Source of the DNA: Cyclobacteriaceae bacterium
GTDB taxonomy: Bacteria; Bacteroidota; Bacteroidia; Cytophagales; Cyclobacteriaceae
Length of the DNA stretch: 40,132 bases
Direction: 5' to 3'
NCBI GenBank assembly: GCA_024644875.1
Contig: JAHEGY010000036.1
Coordinates: 1-40,132 of the forward strand
The notes below the pieces were generated by a model. That model saw only the letters and a program-made list of their open reading frames with translations. It searched no databases and was not told the origin of the DNA. The position numbers were made by a program, and so were the translations under genes. This document shows positions 26,076-34,208 of the stretch, in pieces. Every line of letters begins with the position of its first letter. The stretch's first letter is position 1.

Positions 26076-27548
26076 ATGGGAAAACCGACTGGATTTTTAG
26101 AATTTAAAAGGGAATTGCCTAAGGCAAAAGATTCCAGGGAAAGAATTAAAGATTATAAGGAAATATATCTTGATTTCGGGGAACAAAAAACATTGAATCA
26201 GGCAGCGAGGTGTATGGATTGTGGGGTACCTTTCTGTCATAGTGGATGTCCTCTGGGGAATATTATACCCGATTTCAACGATGCGGTATACCATCAAGAT
26301 TGGGAAAAAGCCTATCAGATCTTGAGCTCCACGAATAATTTCCCGGAGTTCACAGGAAGGATTTGCCCGGCGCCATGCGAATCTTCATGTGTTCTTGGAA
26401 TTAATAACCCTCCCGTGACGATTGAATATATTGAAAAAGCGATCGTAGAGAAAGCATTCGAATCAGGCTACGTAAAGCCACATATTCCAGCCAAGCGGAC
26501 TGGTAAGAAAGTAGCTGTCGTAGGATCCGGGCCTGCTGGATTGGCAGCCGCCTCTCAAATGAATAAGGCTGGGCATTGGGTTACTGTATTCGAACGTGAT
26601 GACCGTCTCGGTGGATTGTTACGATATGGAATACCAGATTTCAAACTTGAAAAATGGGTCATTGACAGAAGAATTAACCTGATGATGGAAGCTGGTATAG
26701 TATTTAAAACCAATTCTGAAGTTGGCAAAAATGTTAATGCCAATGAAATGATGGTTGAGTATGATGCAATAATATTATGTGGTGGTTCTACAGTTCCCAG
26801 GGACCTGCCGATTCCTGGAAGGGAATTGAAAGGCATTCATTTTGCCATGGAATTCCTTACACAACAAAATAAACGGGTGGCAGGGGATAAGTTTATGCGG
26901 AAAGATGAGATCTTCGCTACCAATAAAAACGTGATAGTGATCGGTGGGGGTGATACAGGATCAGATTGCGTGGGTACTTCTAACCGCCATAGAGCAAAAT
27001 CCGTAACCCAACTGGAATTATTGGGAAAACCACCTGCTAATAGGGATAAAAACAATCCATGGCCCCAATGGCCAATGATATTGAGGACCTCATCCTCCCA
27101 TGAAGAAGGATGTGAAAGATACTGGTCGATCCTGACTAAAGAATTTATCTCTGATGGTAAAGGCCACGTTAAGGGACTGAAGGTAGCTGATATAAAATGG
27201 ATGGTTAATAAAAATTCAGGAAAGGCGGAATTCAAGGAGGTTCCCGGAACTGAACGGACTTTGCCGTGTGATCTTGCATTGCTTTCAATAGGTTTTATAC
27301 ATCCCGAACATGATAATGTTATTGATCAACTTGAAGTCAATGTTGATGATCGTGGAAATGTTTTTGATTCTGATTATCAGACAAATCAGGAAAAAGTGTT
27401 TACTGCCGGGGACATGAGGCGGGGACAATCTCTTGTTGTCTGGGCCATAGCGGAAGGGAGAGAAGCGGCCAGAAGTGCAGATCGTTATTTGATGGGAGAG
27501 AAATCTCTTTTAGAAGCCAGGGATGAGTCCTTATGGGAACTTGCCTGA
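26076..27548 (+). CDS. gltD: Glutamate synthase, small (beta) subunit
   Basis: The 490-residue flavoprotein delivers electrons from NADPH through FAD and iron-sulfur clusters to GltB. The N-terminal part carries two cysteine groups for [4Fe-4S] clusters: C46, C49, C54 and C58 (CMDCGVPFCHSGC), then C97, C101 and C105. The FAD Rossmann motif is VVGSGPAGLAAA (148-159), and a second GGGDTGSDC motif near 290 binds NADPH. TAGDMRRGQSLVVWAIAEGR near the C-terminus is the conserved FAD-contacting segment. It starts 10 bp after gltB and ends about 20 bp before a strong intrinsic terminator, so gltBD is a two-gene operon. Length is normal for the family. Confidence 0.98.
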   Translation: MGKPTGFLEFKRELPKAKDSRERIKDYKEIYLDFGEQKTLNQAARCMDCGVPFCHSGCPLGNIIPDFNDAVYHQDWEKAYQILSSTNNFPEFTGRICPAPCESSCVLGINNPPVTIEYIEKAIVEKAFESGYVKPHIPAKRTGKKVAVVGSGPAGLAAASQMNKAGHWVTVFERDDRLGGLLRYGIPDFKLEKWVIDRRINLMMEAGIVFKTNSEVGKNVNANEMMVEYDAIILCGGSTVPRDLPIPGRELKGIHFAMEFLTQQNKRVAGDKFMRKDEIFATNKNVIVIGGGDTGSDCVGTSNRHRAKSVTQLELLGKPPANRDKNNPWPQWPMILRTSSSHEEGCERYWSILTKEFISDGKGHVKGLKVADIKWMVNKNSGKAEFKEVPGTERTLPCDLALLSIGFIHPEHDNVIDQLEVNVDDRGNVFDSDYQTNQEKVFTAGDMRRGQSLVVWAIAEGREAARSADRYLMGEKSLLEARDESLWELA

Positions 27549-27569
27549 ATTGATTAAAGAAATTAGTAA

Positions 27570-27613
27570 AAAGGGATTCATTTATGTTTAAATGGATCCT
27601 TTTATATTTTTTT
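27570..27613 (+). terminator. Intrinsic terminator after gltD
   Basis: Bases 27570-27583 pair with 27590-27603 in a continuous 14-bp stem with two G-U pairs and a 6-nt loop (ATGTTT). A T-rich run ending in seven Ts follows at 27605-27613. It begins 22 bp after the gltD stop codon and should end the gltBD transcript. The stem core contains GGGATTCATTT against AAATGGATCC. Confidence 0.75.
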
Positions 27614-27731
27614 GCGGACTATGCCCCCGAATTATCGCGAAAAAATTTTTAATTTTCATTAAAAATATTACATTTAGAGCTTCCATTTGCTTTGTGATAA
27701 TTTCATTTATACAAAAAATTTTTGTTCTTGA

Positions 27732-29180
27732 ATGGCCAAGCTTAAGAATATAATTAAACAACTCTCTGTAGAAGACTATCAGTCAATTTACGAATCCTTA
27801 AACGAGAGTAATGCTGAAAAATCAGCCTATCTGCTAAAATCCATGAGGGAGAAGCATCAGTCTGATGCTAAGATCATGGAAGAGCTGGAGGTGAATACAA
27901 ATGCTTACTACACCCTCAGGTCAAGGTTGAATCAAAGGATTGAGGAATATCTGCTGCAACAGATGGATAATCCAAGAGCAGATATTCTAAAAAAAGTAGC
28001 CAATATAAATGAGATCCTTTTTACAAAAAAGAAGGCCATTGCTATTGCTACATTAAAGAAACTGGAAAAAGAACTGCTGGATTATGATTTGTCAAATGAA
28101 CTGACCATTGTTTATAAATCCTTAAAAAAACTTAATATAAATTCCAGTGATTCTTTCACCTACTCTCAACTTTATAATAAACATGTAGCTTATACCCTGG
28201 CCGTTGATAAGGCCGAGGACCTTTTAGCAGAGTATTTTAAAAAATATGGTGTCTATGCCATGATGGGAAGGAACGAGCGTTCGGATCTTGAGTTAAATCT
28301 ATTACGAACGGAGACAAATAATGTAACTAAGCTGTATGAGTCGCACAGATTGTTCGTTTACCAGAGTTGCCTGAACATATTCCACCGGTTATTCGTGGAA
28401 TCAGATGAAGAACTGGAGATGGAGTTGGAGCCCATTGAAGATATCTTAAATGAAATACAGAAAATATTTCAGTTCTATGAGTTGGATTCAAATTATTACC
28501 ATCTTCAAAATGTTTTCGAATTCCTGAAGCTGGAATATTATAACCACTATAAAGTCTACAGAAAAGCAGAGGAGTTTTACGATTCTGTAAATGAATCCGT
28601 GGCTACTTTGATTACAAATTATTCCCTGTATACTTTTCCAGGGCAATTCCTGGTCAGCAAGATCAAAAGACATATGAGGATGAAGACACTGGACAGGATT
28701 TATGAGGAGAATGATGGCTTATTTCATGATTATGAAAGTGATGTCAACGATATTCCCAACTACCTGATCTATTGTTGTTATCGTTGTCTTGCCTGTTATT
28801 ATGTGAAAAAATATGATGAAGCGGCCAAGTGGATCAACCAATTATTAAATACAGTTAGTCTCAAAAGATTTCCCTATGCCCACCTGGAAGTAAAACTTCT
28901 TTTGGCACTGCAATACTGCCTTCTGGATGACTATGATCTCTTTCATCAGTTGATCAATAGTATTCAGCGACAGATCCGCCTCCTTGGTAAAGAGAAATGT
29001 GAACATTTGCTCGATTTCTCAAAGATCCTCAAGATCAGTCAAAGTGATGCCAAAAAGAATAAACACGATAAGATAAGCGTACTGGCTGAGAAGCTTCGAT
29101 CTTATGAGTTCTTGAGTTTTATGCCGACATTGCTGGTACCTGCTGATGAAGATTTTATAGCGAGCCTGGCTTCGAATTAA
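27732..29180 (+). CDS. Conserved helical protein of unknown function, 482 residues
   Basis: I recognise this as a protein type conserved in Bacteroidota but know no function for it. It is 482 residues with no signal peptide and no membrane segments. It is almost entirely predicted helix. The first 80 residues (AYLLKSMREKHQSDAKIMEE, then NTNAYYTLRSRLNQRIEEYL) could be a small helical or HTH-like module. The rest has regularly spaced aromatic and Leu residues in the manner of TPR or other alpha-solenoid repeats (for example YRCLACYYVKKYDEAAKWIN near 355-374). Such a scaffold usually binds another protein. It stands alone after the gltD terminator and converges, with an 8-bp gap, on a single-domain response regulator. 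Codon use and composition look native. Confidence 0.8.
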   Translation: MAKLKNIIKQLSVEDYQSIYESLNESNAEKSAYLLKSMREKHQSDAKIMEELEVNTNAYYTLRSRLNQRIEEYLLQQMDNPRADILKKVANINEILFTKKKAIAIATLKKLEKELLDYDLSNELTIVYKSLKKLNINSSDSFTYSQLYNKHVAYTLAVDKAEDLLAEYFKKYGVYAMMGRNERSDLELNLLRTETNNVTKLYESHRLFVYQSCLNIFHRLFVESDEELEMELEPIEDILNEIQKIFQFYELDSNYYHLQNVFEFLKLEYYNHYKVYRKAEEFYDSVNESVATLITNYSLYTFPGQFLVSKIKRHMRMKTLDRIYEENDGLFHDYESDVNDIPNYLIYCCYRCLACYYVKKYDEAAKWINQLLNTVSLKRFPYAHLEVKLLLALQYCLLDDYDLFHQLINSIQRQIRLLGKEKCEHLLDFSKILKISQSDAKKNKHDKISVLAEKLRSYEFLSFMPTLLVPADEDFIASLASN

Positions 29181-29188
29181 TTGTATTC

Positions 29189-29608
29189 CTAAACGGTCAG
29201 ATTCTCAAGATTTTCCTGTGAAAGCGGTTTGTTAATATACTTCTTTACGTAGGTGTAGTTTTTTGATTTATTTACATCCTGTGGATTAATTGAAGAAGTA
29301 AGCATTACAATCTTACACTTATCCTTGGTAACAGACCCAAGCTTATCGAATTCATCCAGGAATTGAAATCCATCCATTAAAGGCATATCGATATCCAGGA
29401 AAATAACTTCAGGAAGAATATTATTTCCTACATCCTCTAGTTTTTCAAGGTTCTTTAAAAACTCTATAGCACTTTTAGCTCCTGTATGGGTGTATATATT
29501 TTCAGCAATATCAGCGGCTTCAATCATTTTCTGATTAATGAGGTTATCGATCTCATTATCATCTATTAACATTACAGCTTTAAATTTACTTTTCGAGGAT
29601 TCTGCCAT
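29189..29608 (-). CDS. Single-domain response regulator (receiver only)
   Basis: The 139-residue protein is a CheY-like receiver domain with no output domain. Key residues are intact: the acidic pair D16 and D17 (LIDDNE), the phosphoacceptor D72 (FLDIDMPLMDGF), T104 (MLTSS) and K127 (INKPLS). The spacing between helix 2 and strand 3 includes an insert typical of the short Bacteroidota receivers that work in phosphorelays or as stand-alone switches. No histidine kinase lies in the window. It is last in a minus-strand run, 105 bp after the ALDH gene, and converges on the 482-residue helical protein gene. Its partner is unknown. Confidence 0.93.
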   Translation of the reverse strand: MAESSKSKFKAVMLIDDNEIDNLINQKMIEAADIAENIYTHTGAKSAIEFLKNLEKLEDVGNNILPEVIFLDIDMPLMDGFQFLDEFDKLGSVTKDKCKIVMLTSSINPQDVNKSKNYTYVKKYINKPLSQENLENLTV

Positions 29609-29713
29609 AATTGATTGATCTAAGAATGTTAGTTATCAGTGCCTAATTTAATGCTTTTTATTTAATTCTTTGAATTCAAATAAAATATTTTCATACATGT
29701 GAAATGTATTCTC

Positions 29714-31264
29714 TCAGTCCAGATTGAATTTAATACCCTGCGCCAGAGGCAATTCGTTTCCATAATTTATGGTATTGGTTTGTCTCCTCATATAAGCCTT
29801 CCAGGCATCGGACCCAGATTCGCGACCCCCTCCGGTATCTTTTTCGCCACCAAAAGCCCCACCGATTTCAGCCCCGGACGTTCCGATATTCACATTTGCG
29901 ATCCCGCAATCTGATCCCATATGAGATAAAAACCTTTCAGATTCTTTAAGATTATTGGTCATAATAGAACTGCTCAAACCCTGGGGAACATCATTTTGAA
30001 TGGATATTGCTTCATCCATAGAACTATATCGGATCAGATACAATATGGGTGCAAATGTTTCTTTTTGAACCATTTTCATATCATTCTTTACTTCATAAAT
30101 GGCCGGCTTGACATAGCAACCGGATTCATAACCATTACCGGTCAAAATCTCTCCTTCTACCAGCGGCATTGCTCCTTCCTTTTTTAATTCTATCAGCGCA
30201 TTCTTAAATATTTCCGTGGTGTTTTTATCAATCAATGGACCAATATGGTTGGATTCATCCAGTGGATCTCCAATCTTGAGCTGCTTAAATGCATTCACCA
30301 GTAAAAATTTGAATTCATTATATATGGTCTCATGAATTATCAATCGCCTTGTGGTAGTACAACGTTGCCCGGAGGTACCCACGGCCCCGAAAACAGCAGA
30401 TGCAAGGGCAAGTTTCAAATCAGCATGTTCACTGATGATAATTGCATTGTTGCCTCCTAGCTCAAGGATTGACTTTCCGAGCCGGGCCCCCACAGCAGCA
30501 CCAACAGATTTACCCATCCTCGTGGATCCGGTAGCAGATATTAAGCTAATATTAGTGTCGTTTGCCATGTTTTTACCCGTTTCCAGGTCTCCTATGATCA
30601 AATTACTGACCCCCTCTGGAACATTATTTTCCTGAAATACTTTAGCTACAATCTTTTGACATGCTATTGCGCACAATGGCACTTTTTCAGAGGGTTTCCA
30701 AAGGCAAACATTACCGCATACCCAGGCGATCATGGCATTCCATGACCATACGGCTACCGGAAAGTTAAAAGCGGAAATTATGCCTACAATTCCTAAGGGG
30801 TGATATTGTTCATACATCCGGTGCTCGGGTCTTTCTGAATGCATAGTGAATCCATGAAGCTGCCTCGATAATCCAACAGCAAAATCGCATATATCAATCA
30901 TTTCCTGCACCTCTCCCAGACCCTCCTGGTAGGATTTGCCCATTTCATAAGTAACGAGCTTTCCGAGTTCCGTTTTATATTTCCTGAGTTCTATGCCAAT
31001 CTGCCGGACAATCTCACCTCGCTGAGGAGCGGGTTTTTTTCTCCATTCCAGAAAAGCAGCCTGGGCAGAATCAATTATTGCTCTATAGCTTTTTTCATCT
31101 CCCAAAGCAATATCAGCAATCTCTGCTCCATCCACCGGAGATACGGATTTTATATTTATGGCTTCACTATCCAACCATTGGTTACCGGTTGAAGCTCCCT
31201 GGTTTACATTTACAATTCCCAGTTTTTGAAGGACTTCTTTAATTTCATTTCTTACAGGACTCAT
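29714..31264 (-). CDS. Aldehyde dehydrogenase, ALDH7 (antiquitin/aminoadipate semialdehyde) type
   Basis: The 516-residue NAD(P)-dependent aldehyde dehydrogenase has catalytic Cys302 in the context GTSGQRCTTTRRL, which is characteristic of the ALDH7 subgroup. E268 (LELGG) and N167 (SAFNFPV) complete the active site, and ATGSTRMGK (244-252) is the cofactor loop. The ALDH7 group oxidises L-2-aminoadipate 6-semialdehyde in lysine catabolism in many organisms, and also betaine aldehyde or lipid aldehydes in some. The lysine-breakdown enzymes that would precede it are not nearby, so the substrate is an inference. The threonine/serine dehydratase gene ends 34 bp upstream on the same strand, suggesting co-transcription and a shared role in amino-acid catabolism. 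Confidence 0.9.
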   Translation of the reverse strand: MSPVRNEIKEVLQKLGIVNVNQGASTGNQWLDSEAINIKSVSPVDGAEIADIALGDEKSYRAIIDSAQAAFLEWRKKPAPQRGEIVRQIGIELRKYKTELGKLVTYEMGKSYQEGLGEVQEMIDICDFAVGLSRQLHGFTMHSERPEHRMYEQYHPLGIVGIISAFNFPVAVWSWNAMIAWVCGNVCLWKPSEKVPLCAIACQKIVAKVFQENNVPEGVSNLIIGDLETGKNMANDTNISLISATGSTRMGKSVGAAVGARLGKSILELGGNNAIIISEHADLKLALASAVFGAVGTSGQRCTTTRRLIIHETIYNEFKFLLVNAFKQLKIGDPLDESNHIGPLIDKNTTEIFKNALIELKKEGAMPLVEGEILTGNGYESGCYVKPAIYEVKNDMKMVQKETFAPILYLIRYSSMDEAISIQNDVPQGLSSSIMTNNLKESERFLSHMGSDCGIANVNIGTSGAEIGGAFGGEKDTGGGRESGSDAWKAYMRRQTNTINYGNELPLAQGIKFNLD

Positions 31265-31298
31265 GACGAAAAATGATTTATTGCTTAATAAATTGAAA

Positions 31299-32255
31299 CT
31301 ACATATTAAAGTAATTCTTTTTCAGATCAACATTACCGCCGGACAGGATAATCCCTACCTGTTTGCCCTTAAAATTCTCTTTCTTTCTAAGCAATGCGGC
31401 AAAGGGTACTGCCCCTGAAGGTTCAACGATAATCTTCATTCTTTCCCAGAGAAGTTTCATAGCATCTATGATCTCAGCATCACTTACAACAATGATCTCT
31501 TCAATATTTTCATGCATAATTTTGAATGTTTTATCTCCAAGAGACGTCAGGAGGCCATCCGCAATAGTATCAGGATTTATTGAAGGCAAGATCCTACCCT
31601 CAATCAAGGATCGATATGCATCGTCCGCACCAGATGGTTCTCCTGCAATAACTTTTGTTCCCGGGGAGAAATAATTTCTGGATAATAAAGTACCACTAAG
31701 CAATCCCCCGCCACCCACAGGAGTAATAACATAATCCAAATCATTTTTGACTTGGAAAATTTCAAAAGCAGAAGTGGCCTGCCCGGCAATTACGGAGTAA
31801 TTGTTATATGGATGAATAAAGAATGCGGATGTATCCTCAACAACTTTCTGCAGAGAAGATTCCCTTGATTCAAGAGTAGGTTCGCAGAAAATGATCTCGG
31901 CCCCGTACCCCCTGACGGCTTCGATTTTGATTTTCGGTGCGTTGGCCGGCATCACAATATACGATTTTACACCCACAATAGATCCGGCATAGGCTAAGGC
32001 CTGCGCATGATTTCCTGAGGAATGGGTGGCAATGCCATTCTTCCTCTGGTCTTCACGAAGTGACAGGGTGGCATTTACAGCACCTCGGGCTTTAAAGGCA
32101 CCGATTTTTTGAAAATTCTCACACTTGAAATACAGGGAGCACCCGGCAATATGATTAATTTGCCCGGATGTCAGCATAGGCGTATGATGAACATAACCTG
32201 AAATTCTCCTGGTGGCATCAATTATATCAGATTTTTCGGGCACATGGTCCAGCAT
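31299..32255 (-). CDS. Threonine/serine dehydratase or serine racemase-like PLP enzyme
   Basis: The 318-residue fold-type II PLP enzyme has the Schiff-base lysine at K55 (IGAFKARGA), the phosphate-side SSGNHAQALA (79-88) and the glycine loop GGGGLLSG. It lacks the C-terminal ACT-like regulatory domain of biosynthetic IlvA, so it belongs to the short catabolic threonine ammonia-lyase/serine racemase group. The reaction would be deamination of threonine to 2-oxobutanoate (or serine to pyruvate), possibly with racemase activity. I start it at the ATG at 32253-32255. The frame extends eight codons to a TTG at 32279, directly abutting the stop of the upstream gene, but those residues are not conserved in character. 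It sits 24 bp after the DUF5060 gene and 34 bp before the ALDH7 gene. Confidence 0.9.
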   Translation of the reverse strand: MLDHVPEKSDIIDATRRISGYVHHTPMLTSGQINHIAGCSLYFKCENFQKIGAFKARGAVNATLSLREDQRKNGIATHSSGNHAQALAYAGSIVGVKSYIVMPANAPKIKIEAVRGYGAEIIFCEPTLESRESSLQKVVEDTSAFFIHPYNNYSVIAGQATSAFEIFQVKNDLDYVITPVGGGGLLSGTLLSRNYFSPGTKVIAGEPSGADDAYRSLIEGRILPSINPDTIADGLLTSLGDKTFKIMHENIEEIIVVSDAEIIDAMKLLWERMKIIVEPSGAVPFAALLRKKENFKGKQVGIILSGGNVDLKKNYFNM

Positions 32256-32279
32256 AATGAACGATAAATTAAAATGCAA

Positions 32280-34160
32280 TTATTGTTGATCCTCAGAAGG
32301 CTGAATGCTTTTTAGAACAGCTACCCAATCTTTGCTTAAATCGTATTCTTCTTTAGTGCCGATCTGGAAATTTAACTCTGATAAGTTAGTAATAACTACA
32401 GGTAACTCATGCGAATCAAACAAATCTCCACCATTTCTAGGGTCAAACCATTTCACTTCATATGATTTCTGAGGATTAAGCCGCACCGATGAAGCACCCC
32501 CCGAAGGAATATAAATCACTATAATATCATCATCCATCGCAAAAGCATAATTCGCTCGAGGAGATACAAGATTATCTGCAGGGCTCATTTTTTCAATAGG
32601 GAAATTTTCCAGAAAGAATCGCGTGGCAAGGGATGTCATCTCCCAGAGTTTGTCCCTGGATCTGAAATCTTCACAGTTCAGATCATCATTGTCATATTTA
32701 TGGCCAAAATACCATTCCACGCCGCCTCCACCTGCCATCAGATTTCCCCAGAGTACTTTATGTCTTATTTCATCATGCTCCGGATCAATAGCATCCGGCA
32801 TTGCACCAATGGAATGATGCCCTATTTCATCACTGCAAACCACCCATTTTCGACCCTGCTGATCAGATTGTTCCCGCCATTTTAATGTTTCTGAGTGTAC
32901 ATGATTCACTTCAGTCTGCAAACTGGGGCCATCCAGGAATGGGAATCCCAATAGTTTTGTCAGGATATCATCTCTAAGATCTGGATTTGGCAATGTATGC
33001 ACTACAACAAAGTTATCATATGGATCGGTTTCCTTGATGTATTTGCTCATGTCCTTTCTCTGACGGTCATTTTGCCCGGTTCCTATCCAGGGAGCTACCC
33101 CATTTTCTTCACCCAGGTTCCAGGTAACGCCCAGATGATGTGAAAACCTGGCGATCAACTCACGGTAATACAATTTTCTTTTTAATCCGACATCCCCACT
33201 ATCCAGCATCAGTTCATTCTCTGTCTCTTGTGTTACAAAATGGCACATCATGCCTAGTTTATCCATATGTGTGAATACAATTTCCCACTGGGCCAGTTTA
33301 CTGACATCGAAGCGGGTAAAGTCACTGTCGTACCTTATCCATGGAAAAACATCCTGTCCATCTCCATTCACATTATTGGTCAGCATGTATTGGCTATTAA
33401 TACCTTTCGAACGGAGGTAGTTCATGGCTCCAATAATTCCTTTTCCCATCTTGCCTTCTTTCCAGGTCGGATCCCCTTCATTCCAGTCCTCTATATGGGG
33501 TTCATAACGGTGTAATGTCTGGTTGGGCATAGCTTCATTGATCCTTCTTTCTCCATCTCCTCCATAATAAGTTCCGTCAAATTCATGATACGCCAGAAAG
33601 TTTTCAGGACTGTCAGAACCCGCTTTCAGGAAGATTTCCCCGGTACCCTCGTGTTTTAAATAGTGATCATTTACATAACGGATCCTTCCCTTTGATCTGA
33701 GATCATTTCCTGTTTTATCAGATGGTGATATTAAGATTTCACCACTTGCACCATGAAAGGCAATTTCCTCTCCCGATTCTGGATTTCTTTCCACAGCTAT
33801 ATTCTTTCCTTTCAGGAAGGATACTTCATAATTCCATAGTCCATAGTCATCAGGGCAGAATATGACTTGCCACTTGTTCCCTGAATCGGCGCTTGTTTCA
33901 GCCGCATTACCATCAGCCGCATAAAAACCCGGAATAATGATTCGTTTGTCATGCTTAAAGAATGAAACGGTCATCTGATAATCCAGGAATGGATTTAAAG
34001 AATCGAGCTCGCTGCTTTCCGGTCCATTGAAAGCAAATATGATCTTATGCCATTGCATGGGCTCACCGGAAATGTCAGGGACATTATTATCGCTGGAACA
34101 TCCGTAGATGGCCATCAAGATGGCCATGGACCAAAAAGAATACTTAAAAAATCTGTACAT
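32280..34160 (-). CDS. Lipoprotein with DUF5060 domain and glycosidase-like barrel
   Basis: The 626-residue protein begins with a lipoprotein signal whose lipobox is IYGC, so C21 should be lipidated. A beta-sandwich DUF5060-like domain follows (about 35-140, with WQVIFCPDDYGLWNYEVSF). Next is a TIM-barrel glycosidase-like domain (about 165-530), and a short C-terminal beta domain resembling the putative collagen-binding domain of related enzymes (about 535-615). WNLGEENG (347-354) sits where clan-A glycosidases have the WNE acid/base, making E351 or E352 the candidate. WYFGHKYDN is another family-like aromatic segment. The substrate is unknown; relatives occur in polysaccharide-degrading marine bacteria. 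It is 48 bp after polA and 24 bp before the dehydratase, an odd place for a surface enzyme. Confidence 0.8.
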   Translation of the reverse strand: MYRFFKYSFWSMAILMAIYGCSSDNNVPDISGEPMQWHKIIFAFNGPESSELDSLNPFLDYQMTVSFFKHDKRIIIPGFYAADGNAAETSADSGNKWQVIFCPDDYGLWNYEVSFLKGKNIAVERNPESGEEIAFHGASGEILISPSDKTGNDLRSKGRIRYVNDHYLKHEGTGEIFLKAGSDSPENFLAYHEFDGTYYGGDGERRINEAMPNQTLHRYEPHIEDWNEGDPTWKEGKMGKGIIGAMNYLRSKGINSQYMLTNNVNGDGQDVFPWIRYDSDFTRFDVSKLAQWEIVFTHMDKLGMMCHFVTQETENELMLDSGDVGLKRKLYYRELIARFSHHLGVTWNLGEENGVAPWIGTGQNDRQRKDMSKYIKETDPYDNFVVVHTLPNPDLRDDILTKLLGFPFLDGPSLQTEVNHVHSETLKWREQSDQQGRKWVVCSDEIGHHSIGAMPDAIDPEHDEIRHKVLWGNLMAGGGGVEWYFGHKYDNDDLNCEDFRSRDKLWEMTSLATRFFLENFPIEKMSPADNLVSPRANYAFAMDDDIIVIYIPSGGASSVRLNPQKSYEVKWFDPRNGGDLFDSHELPVVITNLSELNFQIGTKEEYDLSKDWVAVLKSIQPSEDQQ

Positions 34161-34208
34161 TTTTCGGATTATTGTTTTGTTAAACCTGAATAATTCAAAA
34201 AAATAAAA

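Noticed and set aside
32256-32279. TTG start extending the dehydratase to abut the DUF5060 stop codon
   Set aside because: The extra eight residues are hydrophobic and not family-like; the ATG at 32255 fits the usual N-terminus.
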